Positions 27,452 to 35,977 of a stretch of 64,000 nt of DNA are shown here, one piece after another. The position numbers were made by a program, and so were the translations under genes. Numbering within the stretch: the stretch's first letter is position 1; every line of letters starts with the position of its first letter. The DNA lies in contig CM049315.1 of the NCBI GenBank assembly GCA_026874595.1, forward strand, positions 79,004,065 through 79,068,064, in the 5' to 3' direction. Source of the stretch: Sipunculus nudus. Lineage: Eukaryota > Annelida > Sipuncula > Golfingiida > Sipunculidae. The notes under the pieces were generated by a model that did no database searches, had not been told where the DNA came from, and saw only the letters and a list, made by a program, of their open reading frames with translations.

Positions 27452-28340
27452 ATCTGAAGGGGTTGTGGGCTTTCACGCCTTGCCCTTCCAGCCAGTCTGA
27501 CCACATCGCCCACAACTTCACGTTGACAGACATGCTGCCCGCCCCGTCTGCTTTTTGTAGAGGTCGCATGGAGAACACGTGCAGTTGTAGAAGCGCAACG
27601 ACAGACACGTGGGTGATATCCCTGTGTGTGATTAACGAGGCAAAGGATGAATCCGTGTCGATGGACGCCCTGTGCTGGACATCCCACACACGGTCAATGT
27701 ACAACCGCTTACAGAGGGTTTCGTACACGTGTGTGTCAGTGGGGCATTGCGAGGCCGCACAGGAAAGGGCCGGCGGCAGGTAAAAGCGCGACACGTGCTT
27801 TAACACGAAGTGGACGGAACTTGCCTTGCACACCCACCGGCGGATCTCGTCAGACGGATAAAGTGAATTGCCAACGATAAAAGTTCTAGGTACATTACGT
27901 AGAACTAAAACGGGAAGCAGTGTTACGGTGCATGCAGCTGTAGCGGTCTGCCCCCGTGGGATCTCATGTTTGTTTGTCAAAATGGCGAAGACGACGTTCA
28001 CGGGACGGGCAGGAGACAAACTATTGCACGCACGTGATTCCCCACGCGTTCCCCCTTTTCCCATGTCTCCGTTTGATGACATGTATGTATTTTCCACAGC
28101 TAAGTGGTCAAAGAGTAAGAGTGCGCGCCACTGCGGCGGGCTCACGCATGACCTCGTCCACACGTGTTCCGGCCCTTGTCCTTCGCCTTCTGAAATGCCG
28201 TCGTACACGTCCGGGTACACCGTACTTATTAGAAGATCTGTCAGTTTGGCGTAATGGGCAGGTTTCACCCATACGGTGAGTTCACAGTCAGGATGCCAGC
28301 GTGGAAACAGTTGCTGGCAGGGGTGCTTCAGCTGTGCCAT
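27450..28340 (-). CDS. Hypothetical protein, 296 residues, probably truncated by a frame change
   Basis: From ATG 28340 (MAQLKHPCQQLFPRW). Globular and aromatic-rich with no recognised motif. The stop TGA at 27450-27452 follows ...KAHNPFR, and protein-like sequence continues at once in another phase down to 26936. The full product would then be about 460 residues, near the size of herpesvirus triplex capsid proteins, but I see no motif that proves this. The 5' end overlaps nothing convincing on the other strand. Confidence 0.6.
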   Translation of the reverse strand: MAQLKHPCQQLFPRWHPDCELTVWVKPAHYAKLTDLLISTVYPDVYDGISEGEGQGPEHVWTRSCVSPPQWRALLLFDHLAVENTYMSSNGDMGKGGTRGESRACNSLSPARPVNVVFAILTNKHEIPRGQTATAACTVTLLPVLVLRNVPRTFIVGNSLYPSDEIRRWVCKASSVHFVLKHVSRFYLPPALSCAASQCPTDTHVYETLCKRLYIDRVWDVQHRASIDTDSSFASLITHRDITHVSVVALLQLHVFSMRPLQKADGAGSMSVNVKLWAMWSDWLEGQGVKAHNPFR

Positions 28341-28364
28341 TTTCCACTGCGCTTCGTTGTTGCG

Positions 28365-28589
28365 ATGGGAGAAAGTGTCCAGGGTAGGTTTGATAGTTTC
28401 ACATTCGACCTTATGGTCCGGAACAGGCACCCGGGAGGGGATGCGGACCCATGGCTCGAAAGTCTTTACTCGTTGGGTGTTGACGACTTTCTGGAACTCG
28501 CAGACAGTGTGAACAGGGAGCGTGAAAAGGACGCCGCAGCCGACCGCGTGTCAGACGGTGATTCGGACCTCTCAGCCAGAGACAAGTAG
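28365..28589 (+). CDS. Short acidic frame ending at a TAG in line with the next gene
   Basis: 74 residues from ATG 28365 (MGESVQGRFDSFTFDLM), acidic at its C-terminus, ending with TAG. The next gene begins 21 bases later in the same reading frame, so this may be its N-terminal part cut by a stop codon. It could also be a small independent gene. The ATG only just clears the start of the divergent gene at 28340. Confidence 0.4.
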   Translation: MGESVQGRFDSFTFDLMVRNRHPGGDADPWLESLYSLGVDDFLELADSVNREREKDAAADRVSDGDSDLSARDK

Positions 28590-28610
28590 CGCCACGGGGC
28601 TCAAGTTGAT

Positions 28611-29468
28611 ATGTTCAAGCAGCTCTTACACCTGGACGATGTATCACGGGAGGTCGACGAGTGCAACCCTCTCAGCAAGAATTTCGTCGACGCCGCGGTT
28701 TACGGACTGACAGAGTGCGAAAACAACAAACGGAATATAGACGATATGATCAGGGCATTGGAAAGGCGTGTCACAACCTTGCGGGACCTTGTCCAACGTG
28801 AAAGCTGGGAAATACTTGAGGCAAACCGCCGGCACTTTGTACGCGAAGGAGTATCTGCTGCAACCACGGACTGTCCTCCTGGGGCAGCTGCACAAACGTG
28901 GCCCGGGACGAAGGACCACCAAGACGACGAGGCCAACTGGAGCGCGGCTAAGCGAGAACTGAGATCAGCCGAGGTGCTTCTGGCTGATGTGAAAAGGCAC
29001 TCTAAAAAAGCGTCCGACCGTCAGTCCAACATGTTGAAGACTGTTGTCAGTTCCTACCTGTTGTTCATTAACAAAGCAAAGATGGCTAAACGTGACGAAG
29101 CAACGAAAGTCTGTGTGGACCTGGCAAAAGCTTTATACAGCTCTGAAGGTGACGCAAGCGGGGACGTTGTTCCGGATGCTGAACGTGCAGTCAGTGCAGC
29201 CCGCGATATAATGAGCCATCAGTTTTTGGCAGAGGCACAGGAAGAGGCTGTGAACACGATGCTAGATGCTAATCTAAAAGGTGCGGTCCCGCTGCCGAGC
29301 AGTTGTATGAACCTGTGCGCGCCAGATGTAAAAACAAACCGCATGTGTTCGCAAGAATCTCCCGGAGCATCTGATGTATGCGACCCCAGTGGCCAGATTA
29401 CACAGCCGCAAAGAGCAGTGAAAAAACATCACGCATGCGCATCATTGCCTGCTGTTCAGCGCTCCTGA
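28611..29468 (+). CDS. Helical/coiled-coil protein, 285 residues
   Basis: ATG 28611. It is helix-rich with two coiled stretches (residues about 40-75 and 110-145) and no membrane segment; the C-terminus has several Cys/His residues in a disordered tail. The family is unrecognised. The frame is continuous with the 74-codon frame upstream except for one TAG. A TATA-rich spacer follows before the kinase gene. Confidence 0.6.
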   Translation: MFKQLLHLDDVSREVDECNPLSKNFVDAAVYGLTECENNKRNIDDMIRALERRVTTLRDLVQRESWEILEANRRHFVREGVSAATTDCPPGAAAQTWPGTKDHQDDEANWSAAKRELRSAEVLLADVKRHSKKASDRQSNMLKTVVSSYLLFINKAKMAKRDEATKVCVDLAKALYSSEGDASGDVVPDAERAVSAARDIMSHQFLAEAQEEAVNTMLDANLKGAVPLPSSCMNLCAPDVKTNRMCSQESPGASDVCDPSGQITQPQRAVKKHHACASLPAVQRS

Positions 29469-29500
29469 ATGCATCATGTGACCCGCGGTACGTCATGATA

Positions 29501-29510
29501 TATATAAAAA
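29501..29510 (+). promoter_or_regulatory. TATA box (TATATAAAAA)
   Basis: A strong TATA-like element about 135 bases before the kinase ATG, followed by a second AT-rich stretch near 29520-29540. It is the most likely core promoter of the kinase gene. Confidence 0.55.
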
Positions 29511-29645
29511 ACCACATTCCATATATAAATATATACCGATAACATACGGGTCATGTACCATTCAGGAACACATTCTCAAGGGAGCACGAAGAGAGGGCCG
29601 GTGTTCCTTGCATACGACAAATCCGAACCCGTGATCTTATAGATC

Positions 29646-30920
29646 ATGGACCTCTTGTGCAGAGAAACCATGTCGGATCTCGGTGACACGCCAATTAACC
29701 CTCATCGAAAAGTAGAGCTATTGAAACCTGAAGAACTAAAACGACGGGGCTTAGAGCGTATAGGCAGTGGTACATACGGGCACGTGTACTTACATACGGA
29801 CACGGACCACGTGTTTAAAATATGCCAAACGAAACACGCAAAACACGAGTTAAACATTATGGAACATTTGAAGGCGAAAGGTGTCAATGAAGACCTCGTT
29901 TTGTTGCAAGAAAACGCGCGTAAACACAAACTGTTCGCGGACGTGGTGGAGGCTTTGACAGGGAAGGCCTATCGCATTGGATCAGAAGTGTCGCCGATAA
30001 CCGAGCTGTTGGTGTCCCAACGCATGGATATGACGTTGCACACGTTCATGCATTCGTGCATGTACGACGACGACCTGGCTTGGACGGTCGCGTCTAAAGC
30101 GTCCGAAGGTGTTCTGCACGTGCACGATCTGGGGGTTTTCCATTTTGATCTGTCTGCCAAGAACGTTATGTTGAAAAAAAAATGGTGCATGCCACCCGAT
30201 GTCAAAATAATCGATTTCGGTAACGCCGCATGTCCACAAGAGGACCTGATGCCCAACCACGTCTGCCCGTTCAGCAAACGTCTGTGGGACCCGACCATCT
30301 ATTGGACATCCCGAGCTCCAGAGCTTTTTTCACGGCTGCGCCCCCACCTCACACCCCATGTGGGCAAGAATGCAGACCTGTGGGCCTTAAGTGTCATAAT
30401 AGTGGGTTTGCTGCACCATTCGTTAAACAACGAGACGGAACATGTGGGGTTTGCTGTCTACCGCCCTCCGGCGTGCTCGCTGTCAGTTTCAAGTTCCGAG
30501 GAAAGACATCGAAACGCCGATTACCTGTTTTGGCCGCAATGGCAGGACACAAGACGCGTCTACAGAACCGCAGCAACATGCCGTGAATTCTACGGGGTGA
30601 AGGCCACACAAGCTGATGCCGCGCTCAGTGTGCAGCAGGCATCTGTCATTGTCAGCGGGTGTCTCCAGCCGTGCTCCAGGTGCCGCGTGGACAAGACGAT
30701 ATCCCAGAATATCCCAGAAGACCTGCTTGATGACAACGACTGGCACAACATGTGGGTACTGGCAGAACATACGCACAAAAAACTATTCCCTCTGACTGGA
30801 TTGAGATCACTGCCGAGGTTTCTTGTGTGTACAAACGTGATAGCTACAGACCGGATGGTAGAAAAAATGTTTGATTGTATAAAAGAAAACTACGAGATAT
30901 GCCACCGGTTAACCAGATGA
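29646..30920 (+). CDS. Viral Ser/Thr protein kinase
   Basis: 424 residues from ATG 29646. All main kinase signatures are present in order: glycine loop IGSGTYGHVY (39-48), ATP-anchoring Lys58 in VFKIC, a candidate pairing Glu in KHELNIMEHL, catalytic loop HFDLSAKNVML with Asp168 (HFD in place of HRD), DFG with Asp190, APE and a DLWAL segment. The enzyme is therefore expected to be active. Herpesviruses typically encode one or two such kinases that phosphorylate tegument, nuclear lamina and host regulators. The C-terminal ~130 residues, with several Cys, extend beyond the core. A poly(A) signal follows at 31014. Confidence 0.92.
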   Translation: MDLLCRETMSDLGDTPINPHRKVELLKPEELKRRGLERIGSGTYGHVYLHTDTDHVFKICQTKHAKHELNIMEHLKAKGVNEDLVLLQENARKHKLFADVVEALTGKAYRIGSEVSPITELLVSQRMDMTLHTFMHSCMYDDDLAWTVASKASEGVLHVHDLGVFHFDLSAKNVMLKKKWCMPPDVKIIDFGNAACPQEDLMPNHVCPFSKRLWDPTIYWTSRAPELFSRLRPHLTPHVGKNADLWALSVIIVGLLHHSLNNETEHVGFAVYRPPACSLSVSSSEERHRNADYLFWPQWQDTRRVYRTAATCREFYGVKATQADAALSVQQASVIVSGCLQPCSRCRVDKTISQNIPEDLLDDNDWHNMWVLAEHTHKKLFPLTGLRSLPRFLVCTNVIATDRMVEKMFDCIKENYEICHRLTR

Positions 30921-30949
30921 CATTCGCGCGGTCCGCCGTTACACTGCAA

Positions 30950-30975
30950 CCCCCCCCCCCCCCCCACCCCACCCC
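30950..30975. other. C16-A-C4-A-C4 tract downstream of the kinase gene
   Basis: The tract has a C16 run followed by two C4 runs, giving a G-quadruplex-type pattern on the reverse strand. The same motif (CCCCACCCC) occurs at 26897-26917. It lies between the kinase stop and its poly(A) signal. The run length is likely to be uncertain in any assembly. Confidence 0.6.
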
Positions 30976-31013
30976 TATTTCACATATATGTTTATGTAAA
31001 GTGTTATCACAGA

Positions 31014-31019
31014 AATAAA
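31014..31019 (+). terminator. Poly(A) signal AATAAA
   Basis: AATAAA lies about 95 bases after the kinase stop. The spacer to the convergent gene end at 31277 is AT-rich and has no gene. Confidence 0.65.
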
Positions 31020-31276
31020 GACGGTTTTCATATCGTTGCGTTGGTGTCTTTAGTCTATTATTATGTCGTGGTATACACGCACACGCTTTATCTTTTACAC
31101 ATTTAAAGTACATACTGAATCACAGAGGAACATAAATCTTTAATATGAAAACACTATACAATACAGAGCTGTGACGGAGCAAAAAAAACAGCATATATGG
31201 TACACATTTCGGCGCAGATGATATATAAGTCTGATATATCACACGTGCCAACATTGCAGTTAATCATTATACTGTA

Positions 31277-32122
31277 TCATATGGGCGGCGGTTCCGTCCG
31301 ATCTTCGCACATGGTCCTGTCGCAAGGATCGTCTGTAATCGATTCGGGCATATTACGCGCAAGGTACAGTTCCTCAATTTCTTCATCCAGTTTCATATTT
31401 TCACCTTGTCCTCTTCCCTCGCCGTCCTCACCGTCGTCCGATTCTGAATCGCTGGACCACATATCTGCGCATGCATCTTTCACGTCGTTCAGCCGCTGTA
31501 ACCACATCTGCTTTTTTCTCTCCTTTAAGGCACGCCTTTTCTCCTTGTGAACCTTGTTCGTCAATCCGCGTTCCATCCGGGTGTTAAAAATACGCCTTTT
31601 CACAGGGTCAATAACGTTACGCCGAACGGCACCGTACAATGCATTTTTCGTCGATCCCGAGTGATATACCTCACGCAAGGCTTTTTCTCTAGCAACCTGT
31701 TTGTCTGTATGTTCGGTCTGACGGACTTGAGCGGCCGCTCGTGTTGCCATTTCACGTGCACGCTGCAACTCGTCTTTGTGCATACGGTACCATTCGAGTG
31801 TCAGGGCTCTTCCCGTAATCCCGTATTTTCTTTCACTCGCCAGGGCCTTGTGTTCCAATACGTCCGCTAGGCGTGTGCAAGCGGTCATGCGACAAGCCAA
31901 GCGAAATCGGTCATTCAGATCTGCTACCTCTCTGTTGTGACTGACCTCACTGGTCGAGGGTCCCGGCGACACGGGTTCGCGCACCGTACCTGTGCGTGCA
32001 CTCCGGATATCGAAAGACATAGTTCTTCTGTACTTGTCACCTTTCTGCGACGGATCGACAACACCTGACATGTACTGATCAGTATCAGTCTTTGCATGCC
32101 TCGCGAGAACGTCCGTCGTCAT
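31277..32122 (-). CDS. Highly charged, basic/acidic tegument-type protein
   Basis: 281 residues from ATG 32122. The central ~100 residues are strongly basic and helical (HKEKRRALKERKKQMW), preceded by an Arg/Gln-rich helix and followed by an acidic Ser/Asp/Glu tract (DSESDDGEDGEG), a likely casein-kinase-2 type target. No membrane segment and no recognised domain. The composition suits a nucleic-acid-binding or tegument protein. It is head to tail with the membrane protein gene behind it (26 bases apart), so the two may be co-transcribed. Confidence 0.65.
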   Translation of the reverse strand: MTTDVLARHAKTDTDQYMSGVVDPSQKGDKYRRTMSFDIRSARTGTVREPVSPGPSTSEVSHNREVADLNDRFRLACRMTACTRLADVLEHKALASERKYGITGRALTLEWYRMHKDELQRAREMATRAAAQVRQTEHTDKQVAREKALREVYHSGSTKNALYGAVRRNVIDPVKRRIFNTRMERGLTNKVHKEKRRALKERKKQMWLQRLNDVKDACADMWSSDSESDDGEDGEGRGQGENMKLDEEIEELYLARNMPESITDDPCDRTMCEDRTEPPPI

Positions 32123-32147
32123 GGTTCATAGCGGTACGTGTATATCA

Positions 32148-33338
32148 TCATGCTACCCTTGGCTTTATCACGTACGTGTATAACACGTACCCCAAACCTG
32201 CTAGCACAGAAAGCGTCAGGATCGTGCAAATAATCTTGCTGATTATACGTGAGCAACACGATTCGCACACGTAACAGTCACCGTCAGAGTGTTTCCCACT
32301 GCGCCGACAAATGCCACAGCGCTCCACCAATAGTGACACGTAATACAACATCACCCAACACCCCGCGCTTAAGACGCCTGCGTGCCAGTACGCAAACTGG
32401 GGGACGAACGCGTCACAGGATCGTAGGCGATGGGATGAATACGTCCCCATCAAACAGGCCACAGTGAGAAATATAACCATGGCATGCAAAGCTCCGCACG
32501 CGCCGGAACAGACCAACTTGTTGTGTCTGTGTCGTGTGGACACGCTCTTTCGGTCATTTTTCCCGATCGGCAAGTGGAACCCGGTGAATTCAAACTGGGA
32601 ATACGGCGGAGGAGGTTCATCGGTGCCCGTGTGCAAGTACCGGTCGGCTTCCTCGGACACAACGGCTTCCATTGAGTCCACTCCGTCGAGAATGGCAGGT
32701 TTCTCATCGAGTTTTTCGCCCTGTGTCGGCGGCACTACGAGATTCGGTTCCGCATACGTGAAGCGCGGACGCGATACATCGGATTTTGGGTTGTGGCCTC
32801 CGGGGACGGCTGGGTTGTCGTTACAAGCTGTTGTTTTGTCTGCAAGTTTCTGTTGTGCTTTTTCACGAAGACCATCCATGATACGGATGTGAGCTACATG
32901 CAGTTTATGCGCAGCGTTGCGCAAGTGCATGCTCAAAACAACGAACAAACATAGACCCACAAGTGGGAAGCACACAGCGTCAAACAACATCTCCTGCAGC
33001 AGCTCGTCATAGGCCGCAACAAGGCGTTCCGGGGGTCGACCTGACGAATCAGTGGTAGGAACAGGTGACGCGTTCTCATTGCAAAGTAATATACCGACAG
33101 TACACCTGAGTCTACGTGGGCGTCTCAACCAGCAGGCGCTTGTCGGGTATGCGGTTTGTGGCAAAAAGTAAGGTTCCATAGAGGCGTTGCGTCCAGAGCG
33201 TAAATAAATGCAACCGCAGTGGTCGTCCTCCGGCCACCACCCAGGGTGCCGCAAGTGTAGAGCGCTGATGATCCCCGCAGCCATGCAGGCGATCGACGCA
33301 GCTAGGCCAGTGGCTACCTGAAATGTCGTGTGTCCCAT
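32148..33338 (-). CDS. Multi-span membrane protein with PPxY-type motif
   Basis: 396 residues from ATG 33338. There is a hydrophobic N-terminal segment (ATGLAASIACMAAGIISAL), a second near residue 125 (FPLVGLCLFVVLSM), two more around 290-335, and a C-terminal span before a short basic tail. The lumenal loop has N-x-S/T sites. The long middle cytoplasmic-type loop carries PPPPYS, which contains the PPxY late-domain core that recruits NEDD4-type ubiquitin ligases in many enveloped viruses. Two CxxC pairs (CGIC ... CYVC) precede the last span. It is probably an envelope or egress protein; the family is unrecognised. Confidence 0.7.
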   Translation of the reverse strand: MGHTTFQVATGLAASIACMAAGIISALHLRHPGWWPEDDHCGCIYLRSGRNASMEPYFLPQTAYPTSACWLRRPRRLRCTVGILLCNENASPVPTTDSSGRPPERLVAAYDELLQEMLFDAVCFPLVGLCLFVVLSMHLRNAAHKLHVAHIRIMDGLREKAQQKLADKTTACNDNPAVPGGHNPKSDVSRPRFTYAEPNLVVPPTQGEKLDEKPAILDGVDSMEAVVSEEADRYLHTGTDEPPPPYSQFEFTGFHLPIGKNDRKSVSTRHRHNKLVCSGACGALHAMVIFLTVACLMGTYSSHRLRSCDAFVPQFAYWHAGVLSAGCWVMLYYVSLLVERCGICRRSGKHSDGDCYVCESCCSRIISKIICTILTLSVLAGLGYVLYTYVIKPRVA

Positions 33339-33447
33339 ATTTAATGCCGCACACAGCACGATAATGATCCCGCATTGATCGGTGAGGCAGCTGTCATTGT
33401 GACATCAGACAGATACACATCACCCACTGCACAAATACAAGTCTCTG

Positions 33448-33987
33448 TTATGCAGCGATGGCTTTCGCGATCTGACAGAAAAAAGAAACCCAACCTGGCA
33501 CCCCATGTGGCATCCATCCTGTGAAAAGCCCAGGAGAAGCATGGTTCTTGTGCATTGACGGGTTAACCACGTACAAATAAGCCCACCTGACGAAAACAGA
33601 GGACACACATTTAATGGTTTCCAGCGGGACGCCATTGCGTTCCAACTGACGACGAACAGACAAAGCGAATGCGAAAAAAACCAAAGCATGTCCATAATAG
33701 CAGAAACCGTTCGCCACGCGGCCTAGTATGATATTCAGACTCTTTTCAATGTCATGTTGCCCGTTCAGACATGACCACCACCTCTCTCCCGCAACTTTGA
33801 TGTCCTTCATGTTTTCCAATTGCTTTATGCACCCTCCCAGTGCAATTTCCACGTGCGCGTACGGTATAAAACAATCAGAGCAGACTGAGCGGTTATCGTG
33901 GCGTTCAGGGAATTGACATACGAAAAGATGATTCACGATTCGCCTGGCCGTAGAATGGGGCATAACAAGCGGATATCTTCTACGCAT
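33448..33987 (-). CDS. Candidate viral Bcl-2-like apoptosis regulator
   Basis: 179 residues from ATG 33987. The order of helices and motifs recalls Bcl-2 proteins: an opening helix (TARRIVNHLFV), a BH3-like ALGGCIKQLENMKD, a BH1-like core ILGRVANGFCYYGHALVFF (compare the NWGR plus F/G-A-L pattern), then a long helix and a BH2-like GWMPHGVPGWVSFF (W-x-x-x-G-x-x-GW-x-x-F). The length is typical of viral Bcl-2 homologues. The BH1 Asn-Trp is not kept, and the C-terminus after BH2 is too short for a clear membrane anchor. If real, it would block host cell death at mitochondria or ER. The alternative is an unrelated all-helical protein. Confidence 0.5.
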   Translation of the reverse strand: MRRRYPLVMPHSTARRIVNHLFVCQFPERHDNRSVCSDCFIPYAHVEIALGGCIKQLENMKDIKVAGERWWSCLNGQHDIEKSLNIILGRVANGFCYYGHALVFFAFALSVRRQLERNGVPLETIKCVSSVFVRWAYLYVVNPSMHKNHASPGLFTGWMPHGVPGWVSFFCQIAKAIAA

Positions 33988-34011
33988 ACCGTTATTCGAG
34001 CGTATCAGCAA

Positions 34012-34438
34012 ACTTGTCTAATGTGGCGTGAACGACTTTGCGTGCGGCGATAGTGCAATGCCTGGTATCCTGTCTTTAATTTGCGAAACCACTCACGCCC
34101 GAAAACGGTGCTACTGCAAATTGCTACACACGTCACGCGCACGACTTTCGCACTCACGTGGGAACGTCCACAGATATTTTGGTAGCAAGTCGTCGGAGAA
34201 GTTGAGTGTCATTGCCGCGGCCAAATGTCGACATCCGGGTTAACGTCTGGGACACATGTCCGGCTAGTCGAGGCGTTTATCACGGATAACAGTACACTTA
34301 GGGGGACGCCGGTTTGTAACTGCACGATCAGGCAATTATTCGAGAGACGAAGTGTCACACATTTTTCATTATTGTGTCGTTTCAACGTTCCTGTGCCTGA
34401 GCATCCAACGCCTGCTCACCAGCAAATGCAAATAGCGT
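34012..34438. other. Spacer without a convincing gene
   Basis: About 430 bases between two reverse-strand genes. Short forward frames exist but start at GTG or lack protein character. No clear poly(A) signal, repeat or hairpin was seen. Confidence 0.4.
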
Positions 34439-35098
34439 TCACGATCTGTCCCAAAGGGCGTGCTGAGTGGTTTCAAGGACGAGGGCGGCTGCAGTGAATA
34501 ACAGGTACATGGCAGAGAGTACGTAGAACGTGATGCACGGGGGCTGAACTATTCCTGTTTTCGCCACGCGCACCATCTGCACCAAGAAACTTATGAACCA
34601 AGGGATGATCATGATCACATGCAAACCAGACACGATTGCGGATTTGGAAGAGGCTGTTACCATCCCCGTGAGACTGTTAAAATCACGTGGATCACCCTTC
34701 GTGCCACGCACGTTCTCTTTGTCATGCACCAGTAACCTTTCGCCTTCATGGTTTTCCTCACACGTGTCACCTCCATTGTCATCTTTTTCGTCTCTGAATA
34801 TGTAAGTGTTTTTTCGAGGTCCTCGTCTACTCCCAAACGTATGTTTATTACGTCCCTCATGGGCGGACATCTTCGTCTCCCTTGGGTTGTTCCTTCCGGA
34901 AATACGGTACGCGAACACAGTCAAGCAGATCATGCTGGATCCATATTGTATCATACATATAGGAAGAAAAGAACTGTCGTCACATAAAGATATATGTGCC
35001 GCGCCTGTTGTGATGATAATGCCGTATGCAGACACAAGAACAAAGGCGAACATGATACGAAGACGGCGACCTCTGACGAATGACGCCTTGCCGTTCAT
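34439..35098 (-). CDS. Four-span membrane protein
   Basis: 219 residues from ATG 35098. There are two hydrophobic segments at the N-terminus (IMFAFVLVSAYGIIITTGA; SSMICLTVFAY), a charged ~90-residue loop, then two more (VIMIIPWFISFLVQM; FYVLSAMYLLFTAAALVL). The loop is rich in Lys, Glu and Asp. This is a tetraspan-like layout with few Cys. Known herpesvirus multi-span proteins (glycoprotein M, UL20/UL43 types) are longer or arranged differently, so I do not assign one. It is codirectional with the Bcl-2-like and PPxY genes. Confidence 0.65.
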   Translation of the reverse strand: MNGKASFVRGRRLRIMFAFVLVSAYGIIITTGAAHISLCDDSSFLPICMIQYGSSMICLTVFAYRISGRNNPRETKMSAHEGRNKHTFGSRRGPRKNTYIFRDEKDDNGGDTCEENHEGERLLVHDKENVRGTKGDPRDFNSLTGMVTASSKSAIVSGLHVIMIIPWFISFLVQMVRVAKTGIVQPPCITFYVLSAMYLLFTAAALVLETTQHALWDRS

Positions 35099-35369
35099 CG
35101 TTGTCTATGCTTTCGTTATTAGGGCAATCATATACAACAACCTGAACAGAAGAACAGTAGGAACACCCCCAATCCAATAACCAACAGAACCACACAGCCG
35201 CTACTGACACAGACCTGTATTTGGAAAGGGGCCATTGACCTCGTTCTCTCTTTACATCAACGTTCATGTCAATTCGTTATCGAGCCGTTACGGGAATTGA
35301 GAACAGTGACAACCAAAGGTATAACGGAAAACACGTTTTTGTTTTTGTTTACCCTCGAGGATCCGCAAC

Positions 35370-35951
35370 ATGGCCGCTATACCACCGCCACACCCACAAC
35401 TGGGGCCTTGGGCCTTTGCATTTGACAACCATCACCTGGCCCCTTACCTCAACACGGGCGTACAGGAACTGTACACACTAGCGAAGAGTTACGCCACGGG
35501 AGGACTGCTGGAAAACGACCCTATGGATGCACGGTTGCTGGAATCCAAATTTATCAGATATTATAAATGCTATGTGGCGGGTGCGTCAGTGCGAGGCGTT
35601 CAAAACACACCCCTGGGCGTTTGCTTGGTGCAAAGTTTCGATCCGCACATGATGGACTGCAGGTACGAAGATGTCGAATACGTCAGTAAAGACGCTGTGA
35701 TGTCGGAACCGCCACAGTCAGACAAGGCGCCCCCGAGGACAGTTCAGAGGCGGAAAAAGAAATTCACCTTCGCCTTGTCACATTCAGCCTACCTGGATGT
35801 GCCCTTTGACGTGCTGAACGTATTACGCACAAAGTTGGCCAGTGAAACAAACGATGCTCACACCACAGAACCTATCGTCCGGTTCGGGTATATGATGCAA
35901 GACGGCATGAGGGACCTCATAACGAGTCTGCGCGCCGGAAACATGGCCTGA
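35370..35951 (+). CDS. Hypothetical 193-residue protein preceding the capsid gene
   Basis: ATG 35370 (MAAIPPPHPQLGPWAF). The body is globular with a basic patch (RTVQRRKKKFTFAL) in the second half; no signal peptide. It ends only 26 bases before the ATG of the capsid-sized gene on the same strand, so both are likely on one transcript and the product may be a capsid partner. The family is unrecognised. Confidence 0.65.
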   Translation: MAAIPPPHPQLGPWAFAFDNHHLAPYLNTGVQELYTLAKSYATGGLLENDPMDARLLESKFIRYYKCYVAGASVRGVQNTPLGVCLVQSFDPHMMDCRYEDVEYVSKDAVMSEPPQSDKAPPRTVQRRKKKFTFALSHSAYLDVPFDVLNVLRTKLASETNDAHTTEPIVRFGYMMQDGMRDLITSLRAGNMA

Positions 35952-35977
35952 GGGACATATCGCCGGACGCAGCCATT

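Noticed and set aside
34028-34497. Short forward frames in the 34.0-34.5 kb spacer
   Set aside because: GTG starts, no motif and composition unlike neighbouring genes.
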